Below are positions 42,113 through 48,526 of a DNA stretch of 48,526 nt, piece by piece. The stretch is from assembly GCA_017391675.1 (NCBI GenBank), contig JAFOXR010000032.1, forward strand, positions 1 to 48,526, read 5' to 3'. The translations under genes were made by a program, and so were the position numbers. This DNA is from Muribaculaceae bacterium. GTDB taxonomy: Bacteria > Bacteroidota > Bacteroidia > Bacteroidales > Muribaculaceae. Position 1 is the first letter of the stretch, and each line of letters starts with the position of its first letter. The notes under the pieces were generated by a model that worked only from the letters and a program-made list of their open reading frames with translations, had not been told where the DNA came from and did not search any database.

Positions 42113-42828
42113 TCTTCTTTTGTTCCTACACCGAAATCGGTATTATTTAGCAGGATATCGACTCGGGGATTGTCCTTATACAACGGATATATTTTTTCAA
42201 CAAACTGATGCCTCACCGCATCATCGGGCTTCAACGGCGCCGAATTTTCTACCATTATATTCACGCACACGCGCTTGAAGTATCCAAGTCCGGTTTCAAT
42301 GTCTTTCTTCATTGAATCTACCGTCTGCCCTGGCAACCCGAACAGCAAGCAGCACTCGTCAAATCCTTGGCTCAGGATTTCGGGATTCCGCTCTCGAATT
42401 CCCTTTTTCATAACCTGCTCACGATAGTCGGCATCAAAGGTTTCTACACCCGTCTTCATAACAACTGCTACACCTTCACGCGCAAACCGCTCCCTTAGTT
42501 CAGGGATATGGTTGCGGTATAGCCAATGGCATTCAAAATGCACTTTCTTGATCGATTTTTTCTTGCATGTATCGGCTATAAGTTCAATAGTACTGTCATC
42601 TAGTTCGCAGAACGACCCTGAATTGATTACTTCCAGCACTCCGAATCGGCCAGTAACCTGAGAGAGAACCGCGCGGTTTATCTCAAGATTTGCCGCTTCG
42701 TCGGCCGAAGCATCTTCATGATAGTCGCAAAACGCGCAACGCCTGTAACGGCAGCCTCGCCCACGCAACAGCACTATCTCCCGCTGGTTCTTTTCCTCTA
42801 TTACCGAATATCTCTGCATAAGATTCAA
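42109..42828 (-). CDS. Radical SAM-like protein coupled to YhhQ
   Basis: A 239-residue protein. GRGCRYRRCAFCDYHED carries cysteines C26, C31 and C34, a CX4CX2C arrangement with the aromatic residue before the last Cys usual in radical SAM enzymes, in place of canonical CX3CX2C. The rest (HFECHWLYRN, VVMKTGVETFDADYREQVMK, LFGLPGQTVDSMKKDI) follows the Elp3/MiaB-like TIM-barrel pattern. Its overlap with the YhhQ gene suggests a role in queuosine-precursor use; a queuine lyase (QueL) of radical SAM type has been described in gut bacteria, and this could be a relative. The substrate is inference. Confidence 0.75.
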   Translation of the reverse strand: MNLMQRYSVIEEKNQREIVLLRGRGCRYRRCAFCDYHEDASADEAANLEINRAVLSQVTGRFGVLEVINSGSFCELDDSTIELIADTCKKKSIKKVHFECHWLYRNHIPELRERFAREGVAVVMKTGVETFDADYREQVMKKGIRERNPEILSQGFDECCLLFGLPGQTVDSMKKDIETGLGYFKRVCVNIMVENSAPLKPDDAVRHQFVEKIYPLYKDNPRVDILLNNTDFGVGTKEE

Positions 42829-42865
42829 TCAAAAAAAGCAATGTGCTGCTAGGCACAAATATTCA

Positions 42866-42901
42866 GAGGCTGCATCAAAATTTTCATTTCGGTACAGCCT
42901 C
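42866..42901 (-). terminator. Weak terminator or attenuator hairpin after obgE
   Basis: On the minus strand GAGGCTG (42901-42895) pairs with CAGCCTC (42872-42866). The following sequence is only moderately T-rich, so termination before the radical SAM gene would be partial at best. Confidence 0.35.
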
Positions 42902-42907
42902 ATCTAT

Positions 42908-44104
42908 TCACTTATCTTTCGTAAGGTTATCTTCATAGATGAATTGGTCGTCGTCATCGTAGAACTCTTCTTCATCGTCCCACTCTTCTTCCCACTCTTC
43001 CTCTTCATCAACTGGCATATCGGCAGGCTCGAAGATAAACTCGTCTTCCTCCTTCACGCGGCGAATCTCGTCCAGATCGCGATGAGTGATTTTGGTAGGG
43101 ATACGATTAGCCTCATCATTGATTGCACGCCATAGAGCATCTTTGAGTTCCACCAGTCCCATATTGGCAACCGATGAAATGAATACGCATTCCACTCCTT
43201 CGGGAACCTCGGCGCGCATCTCCTCCATAAGTTCATCGTCAAGCATGTCGCACTTAGTCACGGCAAGCACTCTAGGCTTGTCCACCAAGTCGGGGTTGAA
43301 CTGCTGCAACTCATTGCACAGTATCGCATATTCCTTCTTGATATCATCACTATCGGCAGGAACCATGAACAGAAGCACAGCATTGCGTTCTATGTGGCGA
43401 AGGAATCGCAATCCAAGTCCTTTGCCCTCGCTTGCGCCTTCAATGATTCCAGGAATATCGGCCATAACGAACGACTGATTGCCACGATAGCTCACAATAC
43501 CCAAATTAGGTTCAAGAGTGGTGAACGGATAGTTTGCAATCTTAGGCTTCGCAGCCGAAATTGATGACAGCAAAGTGGATTTTCCAGCATTAGGGAATCC
43601 CACAAGTCCCACATCAGCCAGCAACTTAAGCTCCAGAATAATAGTCTTTTCCACAGCAGGCTCACCAGGCTGAGCATAACGCGGAGTGCGGTTGGTAGCT
43701 GTAGCAAAGTGGCAGTTACCCAATCCGCCACGACCGCCCTTAAGGAGCTTTACCACTTGGCCGTCCTCGGTAACATCACACAAGAACTTGCCAGTCTCTG
43801 CATCATATACAGCTGTTCCGCATGGCACCTCTATCGTGCGGTCTTCACCATCTTTACCAAAACAACGGTTACGGCCACCCGATTCTCCGTTGGTAGCAAA
43901 CACATGGCGCTGGAACTTCAAGTGAAGCAATGTCCACAAGTTGCGGTTAGCACGCAAGAAGATATGTCCGCCACGGCCGCCGTCGCCGCCATCAGGACCT
44001 CCCTTAGGTATATATTTTGCTCTGCGGTAGTGTTTCGACCCTGCACCGCCCTTTCCCGAGCGACACATTATCTTCACATAGTCTATAAAATTCGAATCTG
44101 CCAT
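42908..44104 (-). CDS. obgE: GTPase Obg
   Basis: A 398-residue ribosome-associated GTPase. The N-terminal Obg domain is glycine-rich ([36 protein letters not shown]), followed by the G domain with [15 protein letters not shown] (P-loop, about 167-181), [11 protein letters not shown] (G3) and AVTKCDMLD (G4). The C-terminal ~35 residues are very acidic ([19 protein letters not shown]), a known but variable tail. It acts in large-subunit maturation and the stringent response. A TAACTTTG box lies 21 nt upstream. Confidence 0.96.
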   Translation of the reverse strand: MADSNFIDYVKIMCRSGKGGAGSKHYRRAKYIPKGGPDGGDGGRGGHIFLRANRNLWTLLHLKFQRHVFATNGESGGRNRCFGKDGEDRTIEVPCGTAVYDAETGKFLCDVTEDGQVVKLLKGGRGGLGNCHFATATNRTPRYAQPGEPAVEKTIILELKLLADVGLVGFPNAGKSTLLSSISAAKPKIANYPFTTLEPNLGIVSYRGNQSFVMADIPGIIEGASEGKGLGLRFLRHIERNAVLLFMVPADSDDIKKEYAILCNELQQFNPDLVDKPRVLAVTKCDMLDDELMEEMRAEVPEGVECVFISSVANMGLVELKDALWRAINDEANRIPTKITHRDLDEIRRVKEEDEFIFEPADMPVDEEEEWEEEWDDEEEFYDDDDQFIYEDNLTKDK

Positions 44105-44125
44105 TCTACAAATCTTTTAAGGTGA

Positions 44126-44133
44126 CAAAGTTA
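44126..44133 (-). promoter_or_regulatory. -7 box for obgE (TAACTTTG)
   Basis: On the minus strand TAACTTTG lies 21 nt before the obgE ATG. The rest of the 44134-44358 spacer is AT-rich with no gene I can support. Confidence 0.45.
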
Positions 44134-44358
44134 GTTATAAAAAACCAAATACCCGTTAATTCTCTCTCACATTTCGCTCCGTCCACACTAAATGAGCCTT
44201 GACGAGCCCCGTTGTTGCATTCTTTACACACACAACCACGCATTCTCAAAGTCATCATACTTAAAATAGATATTAGAGTTATAATAAAATCTTCCACAAA
44301 AGTAAATAGTTACACCCACACGGACAATCGTGATATATGTATAAAAAATATATTCAAC

Positions 44359-44391
44359 TTGTTCTTTTCTGCATCTTTTTCACTATATTTG
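44359..44391 (+). promoter_or_regulatory. Promoter of the GYF_2/DUF2752 gene pair
   Basis: TTG (44359-44361), 22 nt, then TATATTTG (44384-44391), 28 nt before the ATG. A second box, TATTTTTG (44407-44414), lies 5 nt before the ATG. Confidence 0.55.
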
Positions 44392-44419
44392 TATCGTTCA
44401 ACTAAATATTTTTGAGGTT

Positions 44420-45031
44420 ATGAAATTCTGGATTAGAATTAATGGTTTGCAGGAAGGTCCGATGGACAAAGAACAATTGAAAGCTCAGAACATCACTCCT
44501 ACTACTTATGTGTGGTGTGCTGGAATGAAGGATTGGGCTTATGCTAGAGATGTGGCCGACTTGCAGGATATCATTTCTGCTAACGGCGAAAATGATGTGC
44601 AGGAATCATTGGCTACCGAAACTGCTGTAACCTCGGAAACCGATGCCGATACCTCGGCTGAACAACCTTGTGAAAATGCTGCAGCCTACGAACCAGTAGC
44701 TGAGAGCCCAGTCCCTCAAGAGGAACAGGCTCAAAACGAACCATATATCGCACTGGAAACACCTGTGGCTGAAGCTAAACCGGTGGAAGAACGCCCATGT
44801 CCTCCAAACAATCTCATTTGGGCTATTCTCATCACTATTCTATGCTGCCAACCTCTAGGAATTCTTGCAATAGTGTTCTCGGCTCAAGTGAACAGCAAAT
44901 ATTACGAAAGCGGATATGATGCAGCCAAGAAATACAGCGACTGGTCGGCTATCCTATGTATAGCAAGCGTTGTATTGGTTATCCTGTCGGTTTCATTATT
45001 CCCTGCTTTGATTTTCCTAGCTTCTTTATAA
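44420..45031 (+). CDS. GYF_2 domain and dispanin (CD225)-like membrane protein
   Basis: A 203-residue protein in three parts. Residues 1-55 form a GYF_2-like module (FWIRINGLQEGPMDKEQL, then TYVWCAGMKDWAYA). An acidic Glu/Ala/Pro linker runs to about 125. The last 70 residues form a CD225/dispanin-like unit with two membrane helices (NNLIWAILITILCCQPLGIL and LCIASVVLVILSVSLFP). GYF_2 modules are expected to bind peptides; the membrane part anchors the protein. In Bacteroidota such proteins often precede a DUF2752 gene, as here. Function unknown. Confidence 0.85.
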   Translation: MKFWIRINGLQEGPMDKEQLKAQNITPTTYVWCAGMKDWAYARDVADLQDIISANGENDVQESLATETAVTSETDADTSAEQPCENAAAYEPVAESPVPQEEQAQNEPYIALETPVAEAKPVEERPCPPNNLIWAILITILCCQPLGILAIVFSAQVNSKYYESGYDAAKKYSDWSAILCIASVVLVILSVSLFPALIFLASL

Positions 45032-45038
45032 AGGATTT

Positions 45039-45416
45039 GTGACTCGCAGAATTATCATAATAGCAATTGCGGCAATTCTTGCAGTTGCCTTCTTGCTCAC
45101 ATACATGTTTTTCGACCCATCGGCATACGACATTTTCCCTAAATGCCAGTTCTTGATGTTCACAGGGTGGAAATGCCCAGGGTGCGGCTCGCAACGCGCA
45201 ATTCATGCGCTGCTCAACGGACAGGTGTGGGAAGCAGTGAAATTCAATGCCATATTCGTGCTGTCGCTTGCTATTGTGGCTGTATATGTTTACGGCGAAG
45301 TGACGAAATGCAAGCACCCTGCATTCTATCGCTTGATAAACTCTAGAACGGTTATCTATTCTCTGCTTGCAATGTACATTGCATGGTGGATTCTACGGAA
45401 TGTTTTCAATTGGTAG
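45039..45416 (+). CDS. DUF2752 membrane protein
   Basis: A 125-residue protein with three likely membrane helices. The conserved core is FTGWKCPGCGSQRAIHALLN (about 41-60), the CPxCGxxR motif that defines DUF2752. It starts at a GTG, 7 nt after the GYF_2 gene, with AAAGGA just upstream. Its 3' end overlaps the convergent flippase gene by 11 nt. Function unknown; the steady pairing with the dispanin-like gene suggests they act together. Confidence 0.86.
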   Translation: MTRRIIIIAIAAILAVAFLLTYMFFDPSAYDIFPKCQFLMFTGWKCPGCGSQRAIHALLNGQVWEAVKFNAIFVLSLAIVAVYVYGEVTKCKHPAFYRLINSRTVIYSLLAMYIAWWILRNVFNW

Positions 45417-46884
45417 TTTTTCGGAATTTTCTTTTCACTCCGCCTAAGGCATATTCAAGCACATCATCTTGAATCTTGGAGCGAAGCAGCTTGTTCATAA
45501 GCAGATATGCGCCTGCCGCTACGATTACCTGCAATACAAACAGCAACCATGCATTGACTATAAAATGTGCCAACACGACGGCTGGAGCTAATGACACGAC
45601 AGTGAGTGCAAGATAGGGCAACGCATCTTTTACTAGAGCCACACGGCTACAGCCTGTAACTTTCCCTACAAGATAAAGCGCATAACAATAGTAAACTGCC
45701 CCGGCAAATACCTGCCCAGCCACAAGCCATGTGATACCGAATGGTATTGTAACTGCAATGGCTATGACCGTAGACACATCTTTCACTATTTCGGAGTAAA
45801 CATACTTGCGCGATGCTCCGCATGATATAATATAATTATTGTAAAGTGTAGTTATCACAGTGAAGATTCCACGCACTACGAGAAGCTGGAACATAAGTAT
45901 GGCACTATCCCACTTCGTACCGAAAAAAATATGGAAAATCTGCGTGCTGCACACTAGCAGCAGCCCCATCGCAAAGAATGTAATATAACTGGTGAAGCGG
46001 TTGGTCTTCGACATCATTCTTTCATATTCACTCCTGTCATCTTGCTTTGCACTAAGCAACGGAAGGAACGAGGCTGTAAACACTTGCGAGAGCGACATAA
46101 CACCCATTTTGCTCCACTTGTCGGCCTGGCTGTAATTGCCCAGCTGTACCAGATTGTAGTGAGCGCCTATTATGAACGAATATATGTTCTGGAAAATCGT
46201 GTTAAGAAAAGAGCTCGCCATCACTCCTGCTCCTACGCTGAAGATAGAACGCAACGACGACATGCTGAACTCGGCACTGGGCTTCCACGATGAAGAGAAC
46301 CACAGTATGCCCGATTTAACAGCTGCCAGCACTATCGACTGCCACACTATTGCCCATGCACCATATCCGCTTAGGGCTAGCCACACTCCAACGATTCCGC
46401 TCACCGTAAGCCCAATGACATTGCTCACAGCTACCATCTTCACTGTCATCTGCTTCATGAGCCTGTTGGTCTGCACTATCGCAGCAGCATTGAGAATGAA
46501 TGTGAGGAACATCACGCGAGAAAGCGGAACAAGACGACCGCCGGCATGGAACAAGGCATCTATCCATGGAGCACAGAACCATAGCACTGCGTATAGTGCC
46601 ACACTCACACCCATATTGAACCAGAACACAGTACTGTAATCGGAATTGTTTGGATTCTTACGCTGAATAAGAGCCGTGGAGAATCCGCTATCGATAAGCA
46701 GTGAAGCAAATGCCTGAAACACCAGAATTGCTCCGACGATACCGAATTCCTCCTTAGACACAACATTGGCAAGCACTATACCTGTAACGGCATACAGTAC
46801 CTGCGACGAGAACTTGTCTATCGTATTCCATTTAAGAGTTCTCGCTGTCTTTAGCTTCAATCCGGCTTCATCTTGCTTCTCCAT
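45406..46884 (-). CDS. Oligosaccharide flippase (Wzx/MOP superfamily)
   Basis: A 492-residue polytopic membrane protein with about 12-14 helices. The opening LKTARTLKWNTIDKFSSQVL and VSKEEFGIVGAILVFQAFAS are typical of the WzxC/TuaB-like branch of polysaccharide exporters, as are the mid-protein YSQADKWSKMGVMSLSQV residues. It should flip lipid-linked glycan units across the inner membrane. It has its own promoter and no glycan genes beside it. It is not closely similar to the other flippase at 14.2 kb. Confidence 0.87.
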   Translation of the reverse strand: MEKQDEAGLKLKTARTLKWNTIDKFSSQVLYAVTGIVLANVVSKEEFGIVGAILVFQAFASLLIDSGFSTALIQRKNPNNSDYSTVFWFNMGVSVALYAVLWFCAPWIDALFHAGGRLVPLSRVMFLTFILNAAAIVQTNRLMKQMTVKMVAVSNVIGLTVSGIVGVWLALSGYGAWAIVWQSIVLAAVKSGILWFSSSWKPSAEFSMSSLRSIFSVGAGVMASSFLNTIFQNIYSFIIGAHYNLVQLGNYSQADKWSKMGVMSLSQVFTASFLPLLSAKQDDRSEYERMMSKTNRFTSYITFFAMGLLLVCSTQIFHIFFGTKWDSAILMFQLLVVRGIFTVITTLYNNYIISCGASRKYVYSEIVKDVSTVIAIAVTIPFGITWLVAGQVFAGAVYYCYALYLVGKVTGCSRVALVKDALPYLALTVVSLAPAVVLAHFIVNAWLLFVLQVIVAAGAYLLMNKLLRSKIQDDVLEYALGGVKRKFRKTTN

Positions 46885-46891
46885 ATACTCG

Positions 46892-46922
46892 CAAAGTTAC
46901 ACCTTTATTCGCATTTGCCAAA
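46892..46922 (-). promoter_or_regulatory. Promoter of the second flippase gene, abutting its ATG
   Basis: On the minus strand TTTG (46919-46922), 19 nt, then TAACTTTG (46892-46899). The ATG follows after 7 nt (GAGTAT context as at the GNAT gene), predicting a leader of only a few nucleotides. Confidence 0.65.
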
Positions 46923-46958
46923 AACAAAATACACACGCCTGCTGTAAAAGGCCCAGTT

Positions 46959-48068
46959 TTATTTAAACGACAGTATAGAGTTGACCAGTTCCTCAGGCGA
47001 GTCGGTAATGGACAATATCATATTCCTGTACTTCCCTCGCTCCGACAATTGTTCCAGCAGAGTATAAGCAGGCATCTCCTTCGTCCAGTAGTCCTCTCCC
47101 AGAAAAGCCATAGGACTTGCATAGCCGAATGTGAGATAATGATTCTGCACAGCATCTTGGAAAATCTCCTGCATGGTACCCGCACTGCCAGGGGTATAGA
47201 TAACTCCGCCCTTAGCAATTGCCAGCAGACCATCTTCTCTCAACGAGTTCTCGAAATACTTTGCTATGTGAGTGGCAAAAGGTGTTGCAGGCTCATGACC
47301 ATATAGCCATGTAGGTATGCCCAGACTCTTATAGGTTTCTTGCGGAAATTTCTCTATCACATTATATGCCGAAGACAGCCACGAGTCCTCCTTATAGGAC
47401 TCATACGGCTCAAGCATCGACAAGGCTGCATCAACATCATCATTGCTTCTACCGGCAAGCCATGCACCAAGATGAGTAGCCTCCATAGCTCCTGGACCAC
47501 CACCACTTACCATCAGTTTGCCATGCTCGGTTAGCATCTTTGAAACCATAACTATCTGTCTGTAAGCCTTATCCCTACGCGATAATGCATGCCCGCCCAT
47601 CACAGCAACGATATCCTTCTCAGCATATCCGTCCAAGAAATCATGCAGAGCATCACTCATAGAATGATCGTGAAGCGTTCTCGCCAGAGTCTCGTTAATA
47701 TCATCGGCATGAATACCCGTAGCCAGATAATGCCTGTACACCTTAGAATCATAAGTATCATTCAAAGTCTCAGGTCTGTTGCAGTCATAAGCATTATAAA
47801 GCGTATCGCGATTGTACAATGTAGTCTTGAACACATTAAAAGGCACTTTAAGCGAAGTAAGCACCACATTAGAGCCATCTATATTATAATGCATCGACTT
47901 TGTAAAGCGACAGCCCAGAAACAGACAATCGTGAAATGTAACATTCTCGACATCAACGATAAACTCATTAAAGTCAACACACTGGAACGCGTAATACTCT
48001 ATCACACCACCACTGGCGAGTACCTTACCCGCCATCAACTGATTATCTATTTCACGGTATTTCCTCAT
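46959..48068 (-). CDS. LOG-family protein with long N-terminal domain
   Basis: A 369-residue protein. The C-terminal ~220 residues are a LOG-type Rossmann fold: VMGGHALSRRDKAYR (about 154-168), VSGGGPGAMEATHLGAWL (about 182-199) and TPGSAGTMQEIFQDAVQNHY, which is the PGGxGTxxE site with Gly changed to Ser. LOG enzymes cleave nucleoside 5'-monophosphates to base and ribose-5-phosphate. Residues 1-150 are an extra domain with a pentapeptide-like stretch (VTFHDCLFLGCRF) and LARTLHDHSMSDALHDFL. I recall a similar architecture in actinobacterial LOG proteins. The substrate is not known. Confidence 0.82.
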   Translation of the reverse strand: MRKYREIDNQLMAGKVLASGGVIEYYAFQCVDFNEFIVDVENVTFHDCLFLGCRFTKSMHYNIDGSNVVLTSLKVPFNVFKTTLYNRDTLYNAYDCNRPETLNDTYDSKVYRHYLATGIHADDINETLARTLHDHSMSDALHDFLDGYAEKDIVAVMGGHALSRRDKAYRQIVMVSKMLTEHGKLMVSGGGPGAMEATHLGAWLAGRSNDDVDAALSMLEPYESYKEDSWLSSAYNVIEKFPQETYKSLGIPTWLYGHEPATPFATHIAKYFENSLREDGLLAIAKGGVIYTPGSAGTMQEIFQDAVQNHYLTFGYASPMAFLGEDYWTKEMPAYTLLEQLSERGKYRNMILSITDSPEELVNSILSFK

Positions 48069-48101
48069 AAAATCCAGACATTAATATGTAAAGCTATTAC
48101 G

Positions 48102-48109
48102 CAAATATA
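48102..48109 (-). promoter_or_regulatory. -7 box for the LOG gene (TATATTTG)
   Basis: On the minus strand TATATTTG lies 33 nt before the ATG at 48068; a TTG 23 nt further upstream (48133-48135) is a loose -33. Confidence 0.45.
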
Positions 48110-48212
48110 CCATTTTTTTGTGGTACATATAGCAATTACTCAACAATTTAGTACCATGAAACCTTCGCTCTAAACCAATATCTTCCTTCTCTTTTAATTC
48201 TATAATCCTCTT

Positions 48213-48353
48213 AAATCCTTATCATCGACGATTATCATCAACCCGCGCTGCCTTTTCTCCCTTGCCGCCCTTTTGGGCCTTAAAATCTTTAAACTCCTTA
48301 AAATCCTTATCATCGCCCACTCTCTTCCCTCCTCACTCAGCCTTTTGGGCCTT
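48213..48353 (-). repeat. Repeat-rich spacer downstream of the rRNA operon
   Basis: On the plus strand AAATCCTTATCATCG occurs at 48213-48227 and again at 48301-48315, and CCTTTTGGGCCTT at 48269-48281 and 48341-48353. On the minus strand 48274-48309 is an imperfect 9-bp tandem array (TAAGGATTT, TAAGGAGTT, TAAAGATTT, TAAGGCCCA). No gene with known family lies in 48110-48383. Confidence 0.75.
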
Positions 48354-48383
48354 TCACTTCATTCTTCCTCAAGTGAAAGAATA

Positions 48384-48430
48384 AGAAAAAAAGAAAGAGA
48401 GCAGGACTCCGTTTCCGTTGTCTTGCTCTC
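48384..48430 (-). terminator. Rho-independent terminator after 5S rRNA
   Basis: On the minus strand GAGAGCAAGAC (48430-48420) pairs with GTCCTGCTCTC (48407-48397) over 11 positions with one mismatch, followed by TTTCTTTTTTTCTT. Confidence 0.88.
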
Positions 48431-48438
48431 TTCTCCTT

Positions 48439-48526
48439 AGGCGGCGATTACCTGCTCTCCCGCTCTCGCAGTACCATCGGCGCTACGGGGCTTAACTTCT
48501 CTGTTCGGAATGGGTAGAGGTGGATC
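48439..48526 (-). rRNA. 5S ribosomal RNA, partial (5' end beyond the window)
   Basis: The minus strand reads GATCCACCTCTACCCATTCC, then GAACAGAGAAGTTAAGCCC, then GCGCCGATGGTACTGCGAGA and ends GGTAATCGCCGCC. This is the conserved loop B to 3' end of bacterial 5S rRNA, about 88 of ~110 nt. It is the 3' end of an rRNA operon running leftwards into the window, closed by the terminator just downstream. Confidence 0.93.

Noticed and set aside
44106-44297. 63-codon ORF upstream of obgE on the minus strand
   Set aside because: It contains the obgE -7 box and leader, has no recognisable family and no promoter of its own; treated as chance.

Overview
This window looks like a chromosomal segment of a gut-type Bacteroidales bacterium (phylum Bacteroidota). 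Three things support this. Promoters follow the TTG/TTTG - N19-23 - TAnnTTTG pattern of the Bacteroidota primary sigma factor. The cell-division/cell-wall cluster has Bacteroidota gene order, with an enlarged MraY and a PASTA-tailed FtsI. Many genes belong to families typical of the phylum (DUF2027-Smr, DUF1573, EFR1, GYF_2/dispanin plus DUF2752, Sir2 without zinc cysteines). The family cannot be fixed from the sequence alone; Muribaculaceae or a neighbour is a guess.

Layout. 1-9.8 kb is mixed accessory and housekeeping: a GNAT acetyltransferase, type I asparaginase, DUF2027-Smr protein, the decayed 3' end of an AAA ATPase gene, an EFR1 ferredoxin-flavodoxin protein, a TIGR02757 protein, an orphan Vsr mismatch endonuclease, a serine-hydrolase lipoprotein, a DUF456 membrane protein, an acetyl xylan esterase-like hydrolase and an AT-rich Fic gene. 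9.8-20 kb holds bcp peroxiredoxin, metG, mannose-1-phosphate guanylyltransferase, a truncated nrdG-like ORF, a Wzx-type flippase with ruvB, an Lrp/AsnC regulator, a two-gene FKBP operon and a Sir2 deacylase. 20.2-35.5 kb is a nearly unbroken division and cell wall cluster: rsmH-ftsL-ftsI-murE-mraY-murD-ftsW-murG-murC-ftsQ-ftsA-ftsZ. It has a good promoter before rsmH, no mraZ, several start/stop overlaps, and a further promoter-like box before ftsZ. 35.5-48 kb holds a YqeY-like gene, serS, two DUF1573 proteins, meaB, manA, a translationally coupled radical SAM/YhhQ pair that suggests queuosine-precursor salvage, obgE, the GYF_2/dispanin-DUF2752 pair, a second flippase and a LOG-family protein. 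The right edge cuts a 5S rRNA gene on the minus strand (the 3' end of an rRNA operon), followed by a terminator and a repeat-rich spacer.

How the genes fit together. MurE, MurD, MurC, MraY and MurG build lipid II; FtsW and FtsI polymerise and cross-link it at the septum; FtsQ, FtsL, FtsA and FtsZ organise the divisome. The murE product should add meso-diaminopimelate (DNPR motif). ManA and the guanylyltransferase, 27 kb apart, give the two ends of GDP-mannose supply, and two separate flippases point to surface glycan export with the glycosyltransferases encoded elsewhere.

I did not find a clearly new multi-gene defence or mobile system. The points most worth a second look are the radical SAM/YhhQ pair with CX4CX2C cysteine spacing, the cysteine-free sirtuin, the NrdG-like ORF without a radical SAM cysteine motif, the repeat-linked Fic-winged helix protein, a group of -7 boxes so close to ATG that leaderless mRNAs are predicted, and the repeat spacer beside the rRNA operon.
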